Source: Tropicibacter sp. R16_0
GTDB taxonomy: Bacteria > Pseudomonadota > Alphaproteobacteria > Rhodobacterales > Rhodobacteraceae
Direction: 5' to 3'
Assembly (NCBI RefSeq): GCF_017743935.1
Contig: NZ_JAGHRE010000003.1
Span: 434,001 to 498,000, forward strand
Length of the DNA stretch: 64,000 nt
Each line of letters begins with the position of its first letter. The first letter of the stretch is position 1. Under the pieces are notes generated by a model that saw only the letters and a program-made list of their open reading frames with translations, was not told where the DNA came from and made no database searches. Below are positions 16,911 to 25,584 of this stretch, piece after piece. Position numbers and translations under genes: made by a program.

Positions 16911-17501
16911 ATGAAGATCAGTTGGGAGTTACCCGCATTCCGGCCAGGGATCTGGGGCAGTGTGGACAAGTTCATCGGCCCCGGGGCCACCAGGGCTGAA
17001 AAGAACATCCAGCTTTACCCGCCATTTGCCTTGGCGGCGGGGATCGTTGCCTTTGGACTGATCAATCAGGTTGATTGGTCGCTTTGGCAGTATGTCGTCA
17101 TTGCATTTCTTGCGGTGGATATGCTCGGCGGTGTGATCACCAATGCGACGTCAGCGGCCAAAAGATGGTTCTTCCGGGATGGAGAGGGGTTCAATCAGCA
17201 TATGACGTTTGTGGCGCTGCACCTGGTTCAAACCGCAATGTTCAGTTGGGCGTTTCTGGAGTTCAACCTTGTATGGATTGCCGGTGTGTACGGTATCTTG
17301 CTTGCGGGCAGCGCGGTCATCCTGAAAACACCGCTGTATTTGCAACGCCCCGTTGCGGCGTTGATCTATGTCGTGACCTTGTTCTTGTCGCTTTATGTGT
17401 TTGAAACGGAACCATATCTGGAATGGTTCCTGCCGGTCTTGTTCTTCAAGATTCTGGTCAGTCACGTATTGCGAGAAGAGCCCTACCGTCCGGACATGTA
17501 G
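16911..17501 (+). CDS. Integral membrane protein of unknown function
   Basis: 196 aa from the ATG after GGAAAGGAAACGCC. Five or so hydrophobic segments are visible (FALAAGIVAFGLI, YVVIAFLAVDML, VWIAGVYGILLAGSAVI, VAALIYVVTLFLSLYVF, FLPVLFFKILVSHVL). No enzymatic motif. It converges with and overlaps the TetR gene by 19 nt, which makes this regulator a plausible controller, acting through a site in the upstream gap. Confidence 0.7.
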   Translation: MKISWELPAFRPGIWGSVDKFIGPGATRAEKNIQLYPPFALAAGIVAFGLINQVDWSLWQYVVIAFLAVDMLGGVITNATSAAKRWFFRDGEGFNQHMTFVALHLVQTAMFSWAFLEFNLVWIAGVYGILLAGSAVILKTPLYLQRPVAALIYVVTLFLSLYVFETEPYLEWFLPVLFFKILVSHVLREEPYRPDM

Positions 17502-17959
17502 TCCAGCATCAGTTCACCGAAGAGGCGGGCCAGGGTGTCCTCGGCCCGTTCTTTCCCAACGATACGCGTCGCAACTGTGCGATAGGCCTGCACCGCAATC
17601 TGCATTGCCTCGTCACCGGCAATTTCGGTTCGGTCTTTTCCCCTGAGATAGTCGAAGATCAGAGCCATCTCGGTCGCAAAGTCCTTGTGCAGTGCCTCTT
17701 TCAGGCGGTGCAGGTTCTCCTCTTCCGACAGTTCCGGGTCGACGATGTCGGCATCAAAAGCGGCCATGACCTCTTTGGTGCAAGCAAGAAACAGGTCTTC
17801 TTTGGTCGGGAAATAGTGATAGAGCGCGCTCTTGGACAGGCCCAGGAACTCGGCGACCTTACGCATGCTTGTCCCGGCATAACCATGATCCGAGAAGTAT
17901 ATTGCCGCGCGTTGCGCTAGGTCTTTGCTGTGGGCTTGGTGATCAACGATTTTGGGCAT
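17483..17959 (-). CDS. TetR/AcrR-family transcriptional regulator
   Basis: 158 aa, short for the family because the ligand domain is compact. The N-terminal HTH is clear: AAIYFSDHGYAGTSMRKVAEFLGLSKSALYHYF is spread over residues 18-50, with the recognition helix at SKSALYHYFPTKEDLF. The ligand domain is helical and has no recognisable pocket motif. A perfect 14-bp palindrome lies 50 nt upstream of the start (18010-18023) and could be its own operator. The gene overlaps the convergent membrane-protein gene. Confidence 0.9.
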   Translation of the reverse strand: MPKIVDHQAHSKDLAQRAAIYFSDHGYAGTSMRKVAEFLGLSKSALYHYFPTKEDLFLACTKEVMAAFDADIVDPELSEEENLHRLKEALHKDFATEMALIFDYLRGKDRTEIAGDEAMQIAVQAYRTVATRIVGKERAEDTLARLFGELMLDYMSGR

Positions 17960-18009
17960 GTTGTTTGTCCAGTGACTCCAGGCCTTCGTTCCGTTTGATC
18001 AATCCGTGG

Positions 18010-18023
18010 TCCAAGCGCTTGGA
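18010..18023. promoter_or_regulatory. Perfect 14-bp palindrome upstream of tetR-type gene
   Basis: TCCAAGCGCTTGGA is exactly self-complementary and sits 51-64 nt before the TetR gene start, on the promoter side. Autoregulation by the TetR protein is the simplest reading. Confidence 0.5.
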
Positions 18024-18035
18024 GATGTCACAAAC

Positions 18036-18062
18036 GCCGCCTCCGGTTGAACGGGAGGCGGC
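18036..18062 (-). terminator. purF terminator hairpin
   Basis: GCCGCCTCC (18036-18044) and GGAGGCGGC (18054-18062) form a perfect 9-bp stem about 16 nt past the purF stop. On the minus strand it is followed by GTTTGTG, a weak U-tract. Confidence 0.65.
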
Positions 18063-18077
18063 CACAGTGAAGAAGCG

Positions 18078-19598
18078 TTATCCCGACGCAAGTTTGGCCG
18101 CGTTCCAGGAGGAGCCGGTGCCGGGCATGTCTTCGATCTTCTGGCTCACGCGGCTGCTGGATTCGAGGGTCTCCAGATAGCTGTCACCGAGGCCGGTGAT
18201 ATAGTTGCCGTCAAAGCAGGAGCAGTCGAACTGTTTGATCTCGGGGTTGCCCTCTTGCGCGGCCCAGATCAGGTCATCGAGGTTCTGATAAAACAGGGCG
18301 TCCGCGCCCAGTTCTTCGCGGATCTCCTCGATCTCTTTGCCGTTGGCGACCAACTCGTGCTTGGTGGGCATGTCGATGCCGTAGACATTGGGGTAGACCA
18401 CCGGCGGCGAAGCAGAGGCAATGTAGACCTTCTTCGCGCCAGCTTCGCGGCACATCTGGACGATCTTCTTGATGGTGTTGCCGCGCACGATGGAATCGTC
18501 GATCAGCAGCACGTTGTGGCCGTCAAACTCCAGCGGGATGGCGTTCAGCTTGCGGCGCACCGATTTCTGACGCTCGGCCTGGCCGGGCATGATGAAGGTG
18601 CGGCCGACGTAGCGGTTTTTCACCAGACCCTCGCGGTAGGGGATGCCGGTGGCCTTGGCGACCTCGAGCGCGACCGGGCGGGCGCTGTCTGGGACAGGGA
18701 TGATGCGGTCGATGTCGAGGCCGCTGTCCTCGATCTGCTTGGCCAGCGTTTGCCCCATGCGCATCTGGGTCTTGTAGACCGAAATCCCGTCCAAAAGTGA
18801 GTCCGGACGCGCGAGATAGACATATTCAAAGATGCAGGGCGTCAGGTTGCCTTCGACCGCCTGGAACTCGTGCAGGTTGCCGTCAAGATCAACCAGCATC
18901 GCTTCGCCGGGTTTCAGATCGCGCATCTTGCTGAAGCCGTTGATGCCAAAGGCCACATCTTCGGAAGCAAAGGAATAATCGTCGCCGTCCCCGTCCACCT
19001 CACGCTTGGCCACCGACAGCGGGCGGATGCCATGGGGGTCGCGGAAGGCCAGCATGCCGACGCCTGCGATCAGGCAGATCACGGAATAGGCGCCTTGGAT
19101 CCGCTCCATTGTCATTTTCACCCCCGCAAACAGGTTGCGGATCGGGTCGGCGTTGCCGTTGACCTTGATCGCATCCGCGACCTTGTCGGCCAGCACGTTC
19201 AGCAGGATTTCGGAATCGGAGGTGGTGCGCAGGTGGCGGCTGTATTTGGCGGTGACCTTTTCGCGCTGCTCTTCGGTGTTGGTGATGTTGCCGTTGTGGA
19301 CAAGGTAGATGCCGTAGGGGGCATTTACGAAAAACGGCTGCGCCTCGGCCGCCGAAAGCGAGCCGGCAGTGGGGTAGCGGACATGGCCCATGCCGATCTT
19401 GCCGCGCAGGGTTTCAGCGTCTTCGGCCTTGAACACATCCTTGACCAGACCGTTGGCCTTGCGCTCGCGAAAGTTCTCGCCGGTATAGGTCACGATGCCC
19501 GACGCGTCCTGGCCGCGATGCTGCAACATCAGCAGACCGTCATAGATCTCGGCAAAGACTTCGTCTGTCCGGCTTGCGATCCCCAAAATCCCGCACAT
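18078..19598 (-). CDS. purF: Amidophosphoribosyltransferase
   Basis: 506 aa. PurF makes 5-phosphoribosylamine from PRPP and glutamine, the first committed step of purine synthesis. The start is fixed by the conserved MCGILGI, in which Cys2 becomes the N-terminal nucleophile of the Ntn glutaminase domain. HRGQDASGI and GHVRYPTAGS follow. The C-terminal phosphoribosyltransferase domain has the PRPP loop NVLLIDDSIVRGNT. In related genomes purF follows cvpA; here a Hint gene and a cyclase gene lie between. A hairpin terminator follows the stop. Confidence 0.97.
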   Translation of the reverse strand: MCGILGIASRTDEVFAEIYDGLLMLQHRGQDASGIVTYTGENFRERKANGLVKDVFKAEDAETLRGKIGMGHVRYPTAGSLSAAEAQPFFVNAPYGIYLVHNGNITNTEEQREKVTAKYSRHLRTTSDSEILLNVLADKVADAIKVNGNADPIRNLFAGVKMTMERIQGAYSVICLIAGVGMLAFRDPHGIRPLSVAKREVDGDGDDYSFASEDVAFGINGFSKMRDLKPGEAMLVDLDGNLHEFQAVEGNLTPCIFEYVYLARPDSLLDGISVYKTQMRMGQTLAKQIEDSGLDIDRIIPVPDSARPVALEVAKATGIPYREGLVKNRYVGRTFIMPGQAERQKSVRRKLNAIPLEFDGHNVLLIDDSIVRGNTIKKIVQMCREAGAKKVYIASASPPVVYPNVYGIDMPTKHELVANGKEIEEIREELGADALFYQNLDDLIWAAQEGNPEIKQFDCSCFDGNYITGLGDSYLETLESSSRVSQKIEDMPGTGSSWNAAKLASG

Positions 19599-19989
19599 GT
19601 AAGGGCTCCAAAATCTGCGGACCTTGCCGCGTGAGGTGTTGCTGCAGTTTCTTGTTCATGATGCCGTGACGGCCTGATTGAGCGCGTGTGGCGGCAGTAT
19701 AGGTCAAGATCGGCCCAAGGGGAGCATCGATTGCAGCATCAACTCGACAGCACCGGGGGCGGACCTGATGTGCGGTTACCTGTCCGGGGACAGTTTTGGT
19801 GCGTCGAATGTCTGTGGTGGCACGGCCCTGAGCGAGGGGCCGGTGCGGGCGGCGGGGGGCATCTGCGGGCTAGGCAAGGCAGGCAGCTCCGATTCCGTTG
19901 CGAGTGTTCGGCCCCCACATAATGCCTTAAGCCCGTTCTGTCACGAAAGGATCACATATCTTTTTTGCCGCAGGCGGAAACGCTGGGTT
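19599..19989. other. 391-nt gap upstream of purF, no gene supported
   Basis: An open plus-strand frame runs through most of it, but it has no ribosome site or family resemblance and continues antisense into the Hint gene. The region should hold the purF promoter; I see no purine riboswitch core. Confidence 0.5.
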
Positions 19990-20547
19990 TCACGCCGCCA
20001 GATCGGGGGCATAGGTGTGGTCCGGCATCATCAACAAGAGCGCGCGGGTCTCGCCATAGCCGAGCTTGCGGTAGGCACTGTCGTGCCCGTCCACACCCGC
20101 ATGGATCAGCGCGCCGGTTTGCGTCCAAAGGATTTCGTCCTCGGCAAAGTGCAGGCGGTGGACCGGGGCGGATTTGCCGGGAACGCGGTGAATGCCGCCG
20201 TGACCGGCGAGCGCTGAGACCGGGGCGAGAACAACTGGCAGGCCAAAAACGCGTCGGCAGGCAGGGTGGGTCAGGGCCAGGTGCTGATCTGCGGCCACCA
20301 ATAGGTCCGAGCAGGCGCCCAGAGTACCGCCGGGAACGCACCAGAGCGCGGTGGCATCCGGTTGCCGGGTCACCTGTGTCACCGGACGAAAGCCGCCGTC
20401 GAAGGTGGCCACGTGCATGCCGATGCGCACATCCTCGACACGGGTCCAGCCGTTGGGCGTTTCGACCAGCGTGCCAGCGATCAGGCCGGGGCGGAGTTTG
20501 GGGGCTGCGGTGAACTGGGCAAAGGCGGTTTCGTGCTTGAGGTGCAT
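19990..20547 (-). CDS. Hint-domain protein
   Basis: 185 aa from the ATG preceded by CCGGAGGAACCCGCC; frames further up lack such a site. Residues about 25-75 are the start of a Hint fold (GLIAGTLVETPNGWTRVEDVRIG, then VATFDGGFRPVTQVTRQ), and the C-terminal part has VHRLHFAEDEILWTQTGALIHAG. The residue where inteins have the nucleophilic Cys/Ser is Thr or Ala here (IAGTLVET), so self-cleavage is doubtful. Many roseobacters carry several such genes of unknown function. It lies between purF and a cyclase gene, with no obvious operon partner. Confidence 0.8.
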   Translation of the reverse strand: MHLKHETAFAQFTAAPKLRPGLIAGTLVETPNGWTRVEDVRIGMHVATFDGGFRPVTQVTRQPDATALWCVPGGTLGACSDLLVAADQHLALTHPACRRVFGLPVVLAPVSALAGHGGIHRVPGKSAPVHRLHFAEDEILWTQTGALIHAGVDGHDSAYRKLGYGETRALLLMMPDHTYAPDLAA

Positions 20548-20902
20548 GGCGGGTTCCTCCGGGGTTGCTGTCTGTTCTGGACTGCACCCAGACAAGCCGG
20601 GGAAGTTTGCCAAATTTTCGACACGATTAAGGCCGAATTCGCGAACTGTTTCTGAAAGCCGGACAAAGCGCTTGGATGGCTGGGGATTCCGGCGCATCGG
20701 AGAACGCGGGGTAAGAAATGATTAACCATGGCAGGGGGTTATTCGCTTCAGCTTAGCCAAAGGACCGTGCGATTCGGCGGCAAACTGGGGGTCGATCCGA
20801 GGCAGGATCAGGGAAAAAATATGGCAGCTTGAGTGATCGTTGGGGATGCAAGTGGAACGATCCGTGCGCCGGGTCATGTGTCAGACGCGAGGTCTTGGAT
20901 GG
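20548..20902. other. 355-nt gap with a 7-bp hairpin, no gene seen
   Basis: The gap separates the Hint gene from the upstream cyclase gene on the same strand. GATCGTT (20835-20841) pairs with AACGATC (20856-20862) and may end the cyclase transcript. No coding frame is supported. Confidence 0.45.
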
Positions 20903-22720
20903 TCACTCGGGCATCCCGGCGGCTCTCAAGTCGTTCAGCCATCGGTCCAACGCGCCGGGTGCGGTCCATACATTCGTGTAGCGATCAATCTCGAACTTGA
21001 GTGTTCGGTCGGGAATGGCTGCGAGCAATTCCGCCATGGAGGCGCGTGCGGCCTCGATCTCGCCTGCACACACCTGGATCACGATGCGTTTGGGCAAGGC
21101 TCGGGATGGCAGGTTCGACACTTGCTGAATGGTTTGCAGGGCCAGGTCACATTGGTCGTCGGCCCAAAGCGCCAGGGCAAGCTCTGTCTTGTAAGACCAG
21201 TCGTGCAGGGGGTCGATTGCGATGGCGTGCTGGATGTCTGCGATGGCGCCGTCGATGTCCCCCACAAGGATTTTGGTCGAACCACTGGCACGGTAGACGT
21301 TCGAATAGCTGGGATTGAGCTGTTTGACCTTATCATAGATCTGCAGCGCGGCCCGAAGGTTGCCTCGGGCCTCTTGCAAACGACCTTGGAGGTAGTGGTT
21401 CAGGTAATTGTCATCGTCCAAGGTGATGGCTTTGGTGGCATAGTCCTGGGCCTTGTCCAATTCGCCCTCGCGCTCGGCATTGGTGCCTGCGTAATGAGAT
21501 TCGCTCCAATGCAGGAACCCCATCGACATGTATCCGATCGAGGCTTCGGGATCTGCTGCGATGGCCGCCTCATAATAGGGGCGGGCGCGGTCGTTGGCCT
21601 CACGACCGGGTTTGCGAAACTCGCTAAAACCTTCGGCGGCCAGATGCATGGCGGTTACGGTTTCCCGGGTGCCGTCGGGCGGGGTGTAATGAGATACGCG
21701 CCCGCCAACGGTGGATGCGACGGATTGGATGATCTCGCCCTGAAATTCGAACAGTTGCCCAACCTCGCCTTCGAATTGTTCCGACCACAGGTGGTCTCCG
21801 GTGTTGGCGTCGACCAACTGGACCGAGATCATCAGGTTTTCCCCAACCTTTTGCTGACTGCCGCTCAGGATCAGATCAGCGCCCAGGGCGTCACGCACCG
21901 CTTCAACGCTGGCGTTCTGGCCTTTGAATTGAAAGCTGGAATTCCGGGCGAGCGTCTTGAAGGTGGTGTAGCGCGACAGGCTGTTCAAAATGCCATCACT
22001 GATGGCATCGCTCAGATAGCCGCGATCAGGGCCTGGGCTTTGATCATCAAACGCCATGACGGCGAGCGTGGGTTCCCCCGATCTGATGGTGTCCTGCGAC
22101 CAGGGCAAAAACAGATAAGCCGCAAGAACCGCCAGACCCACGACAGCCGCCAGTATCCAGCCAACAGTGCGGTTGCGGCCCGTCTGTTTGGTCAGGCGTT
22201 GCGCGTCCTGTTCGGGCCAGACCGAGACACCAACCTTTGTCTTGATGTTCTTCAGCTTGTGCTCGCCCGCGTCGGCAAAGCTGGCATCCACCTTGTTTGC
22301 CACAAGATCCGCGACCGGCTTTGAGATGCAGATGCCCCCGGGAGGGGCCATCTGTTCCAACCGCGCGGCGACATTCACGCCATCCCCCATCAGGTTGTCG
22401 CCATCAACAAGAACATCGCCGATATGGATCCCGATCCGAAAGGGGAGCTCGGCCGTGTTGAGCGTGGCCTGGATGCGCAGCGCGCAGCGTACGGCTTCGA
22501 CGGGGCTGGCAAACTCGGCGATGACACTGTCGCCCGCGCTGCCAAACACGCGGCCGCCGTGGTGTTCTATTTCTGTATCAATGGTTTGGCGCGCGTCTTT
22601 GAGAAGAGCCAAGGTGCCTTCTTCGTTCGTCTCCATCCGCGTGGAGAAGCCGACCGCATCTGCTGCCAGTATCGTTGCCAATCTTCTGGTCACAACACTT
22701 GCCCCTTGGTCCAAGCCCAA
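20903..22720 (-). CDS. Class III nucleotidyl cyclase-domain protein with membrane helix and TPRs
   Basis: 605 aa. Residues about 12-175: class III cyclase domain with both metal Asp residues (LAADAVGFS and SAGDSVIAEF) and the NVAARLE Asn/Arg pair. The Lys that selects adenine in adenylate cyclases (VKTTGD in the protein at 59589) is absent (VFGSAGD). One membrane helix at about 190-208 (VGWILAAVVGLAVLAAYLFL). Then an outside TolB-N-like region (LAVMAFDDQSP, ARNSSFQFKG, ADLILSGS) and TPR-like repeats in the last ~250 residues (GYMSMGFLHW, YLQGRLQEARGN). Substrate or true activity is uncertain; inferred to be a membrane signalling protein. Confidence 0.88.
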   Translation of the reverse strand: MGLDQGASVVTRRLATILAADAVGFSTRMETNEEGTLALLKDARQTIDTEIEHHGGRVFGSAGDSVIAEFASPVEAVRCALRIQATLNTAELPFRIGIHIGDVLVDGDNLMGDGVNVAARLEQMAPPGGICISKPVADLVANKVDASFADAGEHKLKNIKTKVGVSVWPEQDAQRLTKQTGRNRTVGWILAAVVGLAVLAAYLFLPWSQDTIRSGEPTLAVMAFDDQSPGPDRGYLSDAISDGILNSLSRYTTFKTLARNSSFQFKGQNASVEAVRDALGADLILSGSQQKVGENLMISVQLVDANTGDHLWSEQFEGEVGQLFEFQGEIIQSVASTVGGRVSHYTPPDGTRETVTAMHLAAEGFSEFRKPGREANDRARPYYEAAIAADPEASIGYMSMGFLHWSESHYAGTNAEREGELDKAQDYATKAITLDDDNYLNHYLQGRLQEARGNLRAALQIYDKVKQLNPSYSNVYRASGSTKILVGDIDGAIADIQHAIAIDPLHDWSYKTELALALWADDQCDLALQTIQQVSNLPSRALPKRIVIQVCAGEIEAARASMAELLAAIPDRTLKFEIDRYTNVWTAPGALDRWLNDLRAAGMPE

Positions 22721-22882
22721 AGCGTGTTGCGTTGATATGGCTTCAAAGTCTTTGGCGCTCGCCTTTGGTTCGGACGCGACTTTGAACGCTTGTAGTCCCG
22801 ATTGATCGCAACAAGCCCTGCCTCAGGAAAAGAGGTTCGCCCTGTTAAGTCAAGTTTGGGGCGCGCGCTGGCCCACAACAAG

Positions 22883-22912
22883 AAACCCCCAGCCGATTAA
22901 GGCCGGGGGTTT
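22883..22912 (-). terminator. Rho-independent terminator of cvpA
   Basis: AAACCCCCAGCC (22883-22894) and GGCCGGGGGTTT (22901-22912) form a 12-bp stem with one mismatch and a 6-nt loop. On the minus strand it is followed by TTTCTTGTT. It begins about 27 nt after the cvpA stop. Confidence 0.88.
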
Positions 22913-22938
22913 GGAAACTGTATCGCTGGTCCTGAGGG

Positions 22939-23493
22939 TTACTGCGCGCAGGCGCCAACCAGGTTTTCGTACTGCTGTGTGACCCAACCCAGTGCCGCTT
23001 CGGGGTTCTGAGCTTCGATCTGGCCAGTCATGCGGGCAAAGACCTGGGCCGAACGGCTTTCGTCCACGATGGTGAAATTCTGGCCTGTCATGACGGTGTC
23101 GTAGACAAAGAAGGCCACAGCCACCAGCAGGATGCCGCGGGCCACGCCAAAGAAGAACCCGAGCCCCTGGTCCAGCCCGCCAAGCGCGGAACGCTGCACC
23201 AGCGAGGAAAAGAGCGGCGTGAAGAAACTGACGATGATGAGGGCCAGCGCAAAGACGGCGGCAAAGGCCGCGATGATCGACAGCTCACAGCTGCCTGTCA
23301 GAAACTCACCCACCACGGGCAGTTCCTTGATCAGGGGCATCGCCTGGGGCGCAAAGATGAAGGCCAGCACAGCGGCAGCAACCCAACCGGCGATTGCCAT
23401 GACTTCGCGCACGACGCCGCGCGAATAGGCCAGCAGCGCCGACACAACAATGATCAGGGCCACAACCCCGTCGATAATGGTAAAACCTTCCAT
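22939..23493 (-). CDS. cvpA: CvpA family membrane protein
   Basis: 184 aa from the ATG at 23493, which gives the conserved N-terminus MEGFTIIDGVVALIIVVSALLAYSRG; a longer frame upstream overlaps the radA end and lacks similarity. Four membrane segments with GVVREVMAIAGW between the first two are typical. CvpA is linked to colicin V production, envelope homeostasis and, through gene order, purF. The gene is 43 nt after radA and ends at a terminator. Confidence 0.92.
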   Translation of the reverse strand: MEGFTIIDGVVALIIVVSALLAYSRGVVREVMAIAGWVAAAVLAFIFAPQAMPLIKELPVVGEFLTGSCELSIIAAFAAVFALALIIVSFFTPLFSSLVQRSALGGLDQGLGFFFGVARGILLVAVAFFVYDTVMTGQNFTIVDESRSAQVFARMTGQIEAQNPEAALGWVTQQYENLVGACAQ

Positions 23494-23536
23494 GGCCCTC
23501 GCCTGCTTTCTCGTCTGCCCGCCCGTGTGGGCGACC

Positions 23537-24898
23537 TTAGCCTGCTCCGAAAGTTTCGCCAACAAAACCGGTCAGATCTGCGGGACGTCTGAGTGTCAGC
23601 CCGCCGCCTGTGCCCGCTTTGCCGCCTGCCGGAGCAATTGCCGACGTGAAACCAAGTTTTTGCGCTTCTTTCAACCTGTTTTCCGTCTGCGGCGCCGGTC
23701 TGAGGGCGCCAGAGAGGGAAATCTCGCCGAAAACCACCGTATCCGCAGGCAGCGCGGCGTCTTCGCGGGCACTGAGCAGGGCGGCGGCCACCGCCAGATC
23801 AGCAGCGGGTTCGGAAATCTTCATGCCGCCTGCGACATTGAGATAAACGTCGAGCCCGGCAAAGGGGATGCCGCAGCGCGCCTCGAGCACCGCTAGGATC
23901 ATCGCCAGCCGCCCGCCGTCCCAGCCCACCACGGTGCGGCGGGGTTGCGAGTGGGGCGAGGGGGCGACAAGCGCCTGCATCTCGACCAGAACCGGTCGCG
24001 TGCCTTCGATGCCCGCAAAAACCACCGAACCGGGACTAGGCTCGCCGCGTTCCGACAGAAACAGGGCCGAGGGGTTGATCACCTCGGCCAGCCCGCCGCC
24101 GGTCATCTCAAAGACGCCGATCTCGTCCGCAGGGCCAAAGCGGTTCTTGACCGCGCGCAGGATGCGGAATTGATGACCCCGTTCGCCTTCGAAATAGAGC
24201 ACGGTGTCGACCATATGTTCGACCACGCGGGGGCCTGCGATCTGGCCCTCTTTGGTGACGTGACCGACCATGACGATCGACACGCCGTGGCGTTTGGCAA
24301 AGGTCGTCAGCTCATGCGCGGCGGCGCGCACCTGGGAGACGGAGCCGGGAGCGCTGTCGACATTGTCGGCCCACATGGTCTGAATCGAATCGATGATGGC
24401 AAGCTGGGGCTTTTCCGCCTCGAGCGTCGTCAGGATGTCGCGCAGGTTGGTCTCGGCGGCCAGTTGAACCGGTGCGTCGCTGAGGCCCAGCCGTTTGGCG
24501 CGCATGCGGACCTGGGCGCTGGCCTCTTCGCCCGAGACGTAGAGGGTTTTGAGGCCGGAGCGGGCAAATTGTGCGGCCGCCTGTAGCAGCAGGGTCGATT
24601 TGCCGATGCCGGGATCGCCGCCGACAAGGATGGCCGAGGCAGGCACCAGCCCGCCGCCCATAACGCGATCAAGCTCTCCCATCCCGCTCAGCGTGCGGGG
24701 CGGGGGCGTTTCCTCGGTCGAAAGGTCGGTGAGGGTGATCGACTGCCCGCGTTTGGCACCAAGGGATTTCGAGGCCGGGCCGGTCGAGAGGCCTTTGTCC
24801 TGAGAGATAGTGTTCCATTCACCGCAGCTTTCGCAGCGGCCGGACCATTTGGAGAAGGAGGCCCCACAGGCGGAGCAGGAGAAGGATGTCTTTGCCAT
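23537..24898 (-). CDS. radA: DNA repair protein RadA
   Basis: 453 aa. Zinc finger at residues 7-26 (CSACGASF ... CESCGEW), Walker A GGDPGIGKSTLL, Walker B LAIIDSIQTM, the RadA-specific KNRFG motif (VKNRFGPADE) and a C-terminal Lon-like domain (GGMKISEPAADLAVAAAL). RadA is a hexameric helicase that extends D-loops in recombinational repair. It is co-directional with cvpA. Confidence 0.97.
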   Translation of the reverse strand: MAKTSFSCSACGASFSKWSGRCESCGEWNTISQDKGLSTGPASKSLGAKRGQSITLTDLSTEETPPPRTLSGMGELDRVMGGGLVPASAILVGGDPGIGKSTLLLQAAAQFARSGLKTLYVSGEEASAQVRMRAKRLGLSDAPVQLAAETNLRDILTTLEAEKPQLAIIDSIQTMWADNVDSAPGSVSQVRAAAHELTTFAKRHGVSIVMVGHVTKEGQIAGPRVVEHMVDTVLYFEGERGHQFRILRAVKNRFGPADEIGVFEMTGGGLAEVINPSALFLSERGEPSPGSVVFAGIEGTRPVLVEMQALVAPSPHSQPRRTVVGWDGGRLAMILAVLEARCGIPFAGLDVYLNVAGGMKISEPAADLAVAAALLSAREDAALPADTVVFGEISLSGALRPAPQTENRLKEAQKLGFTSAIAPAGGKAGTGGGLTLRRPADLTGFVGETFGAG

Positions 24899-24931
24899 GG
24901 CGCCTTGATGCCTGAGGTGTGGCAGCTCCTC

Positions 24932-24947
24932 AAGCCCTGAAGGGCTT
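24932..24947. other. Short hairpin in the radA/DUF2867 spacer
   Basis: AAGCCC-TGAA-GGGCTT followed by TTGTC lies in the 215-nt gap between the divergent radA and DUF2867 genes. It is possibly leader structure; nothing else is evident in the gap. Confidence 0.3.
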
Positions 24948-25113
24948 TTGTCGCTGCCGGTGGCGGAGGCCGCGCCTCAGGCCCCGGTGGGGCCATCGGC
25001 GCGGCCTTGGGAGCAGATTGCGACCCAGGGCTGTGGCGAAATGACAGGTTGGTCCGAAGAGGTGCGGTGCACAGGTAGGGGGAGCGAAACAAGGTAGCGG
25101 GAAGTGTGGTGCG

Positions 25114-25584
25114 ATGCAGTCTGAGCTCAGGTTGGTCGGAGCAGAGAACGAGTTGGATTTTCTGGATCGCCAGTCGATCACGTTGGCGCGGTCGCTGAGT
25201 GCGGTGGACGCCTGGCGGATGATCATGACGCAGCCGATGCCATTGATGCAATTGGCCTTTCGGATCCGCGATGCGATCGCGTCGAAGTTTGGTGTCAAGC
25301 GGATTGGCGGGTTTTCAGGTCGCGTTCCCGAACATGTGGAAGTTGGGCAGAAGCTGGATTTCTTTCTGGTGGAAGCGGTGAGCGACCAGATGCTGGTGTT
25401 GACCGAACGGGACCGACATCTGGATGTTATGACCTGTGTATCCGTTGACGGCCAGGACATCTCGATCACCTCATCCGTCAAGACCCACAACTGGTTTGGG
25501 CGCCTTTACATGATCCCGGTGCGTCCGGTGCACAAACGGATTGTGGCCAGGAACTTGCGGGCGTTGCAGGCTTCTGTGGTTTAG
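25114..25584 (+). CDS. DUF2867 family protein
   Basis: 156 aa. The pattern ALARSLSAVDAWRMIMTQP, LAFRIRDAIASKFGV and SSVKTHNWFGRLYMIPVRPVHKRIV matches the DUF2867 family, a cytosolic alpha/beta fold of unknown role. The start has only a weak ribosome site (GAAGTG). Its last 4 nt overlap the convergent membrane coiled-coil gene. Confidence 0.82.
   Translation: MQSELRLVGAENELDFLDRQSITLARSLSAVDAWRMIMTQPMPLMQLAFRIRDAIASKFGVKRIGGFSGRVPEHVEVGQKLDFFLVEAVSDQMLVLTERDRHLDVMTCVSVDGQDISITSSVKTHNWFGRLYMIPVRPVHKRIVARNLRALQASVV

Noticed and set aside
19678-20217. Long plus-strand open frame covering the purF-upstream gap and the Hint gene antisense
   Set aside because: No ribosome site, no family resemblance, and its second half is antisense to the Hint gene, which has a good start and fold.
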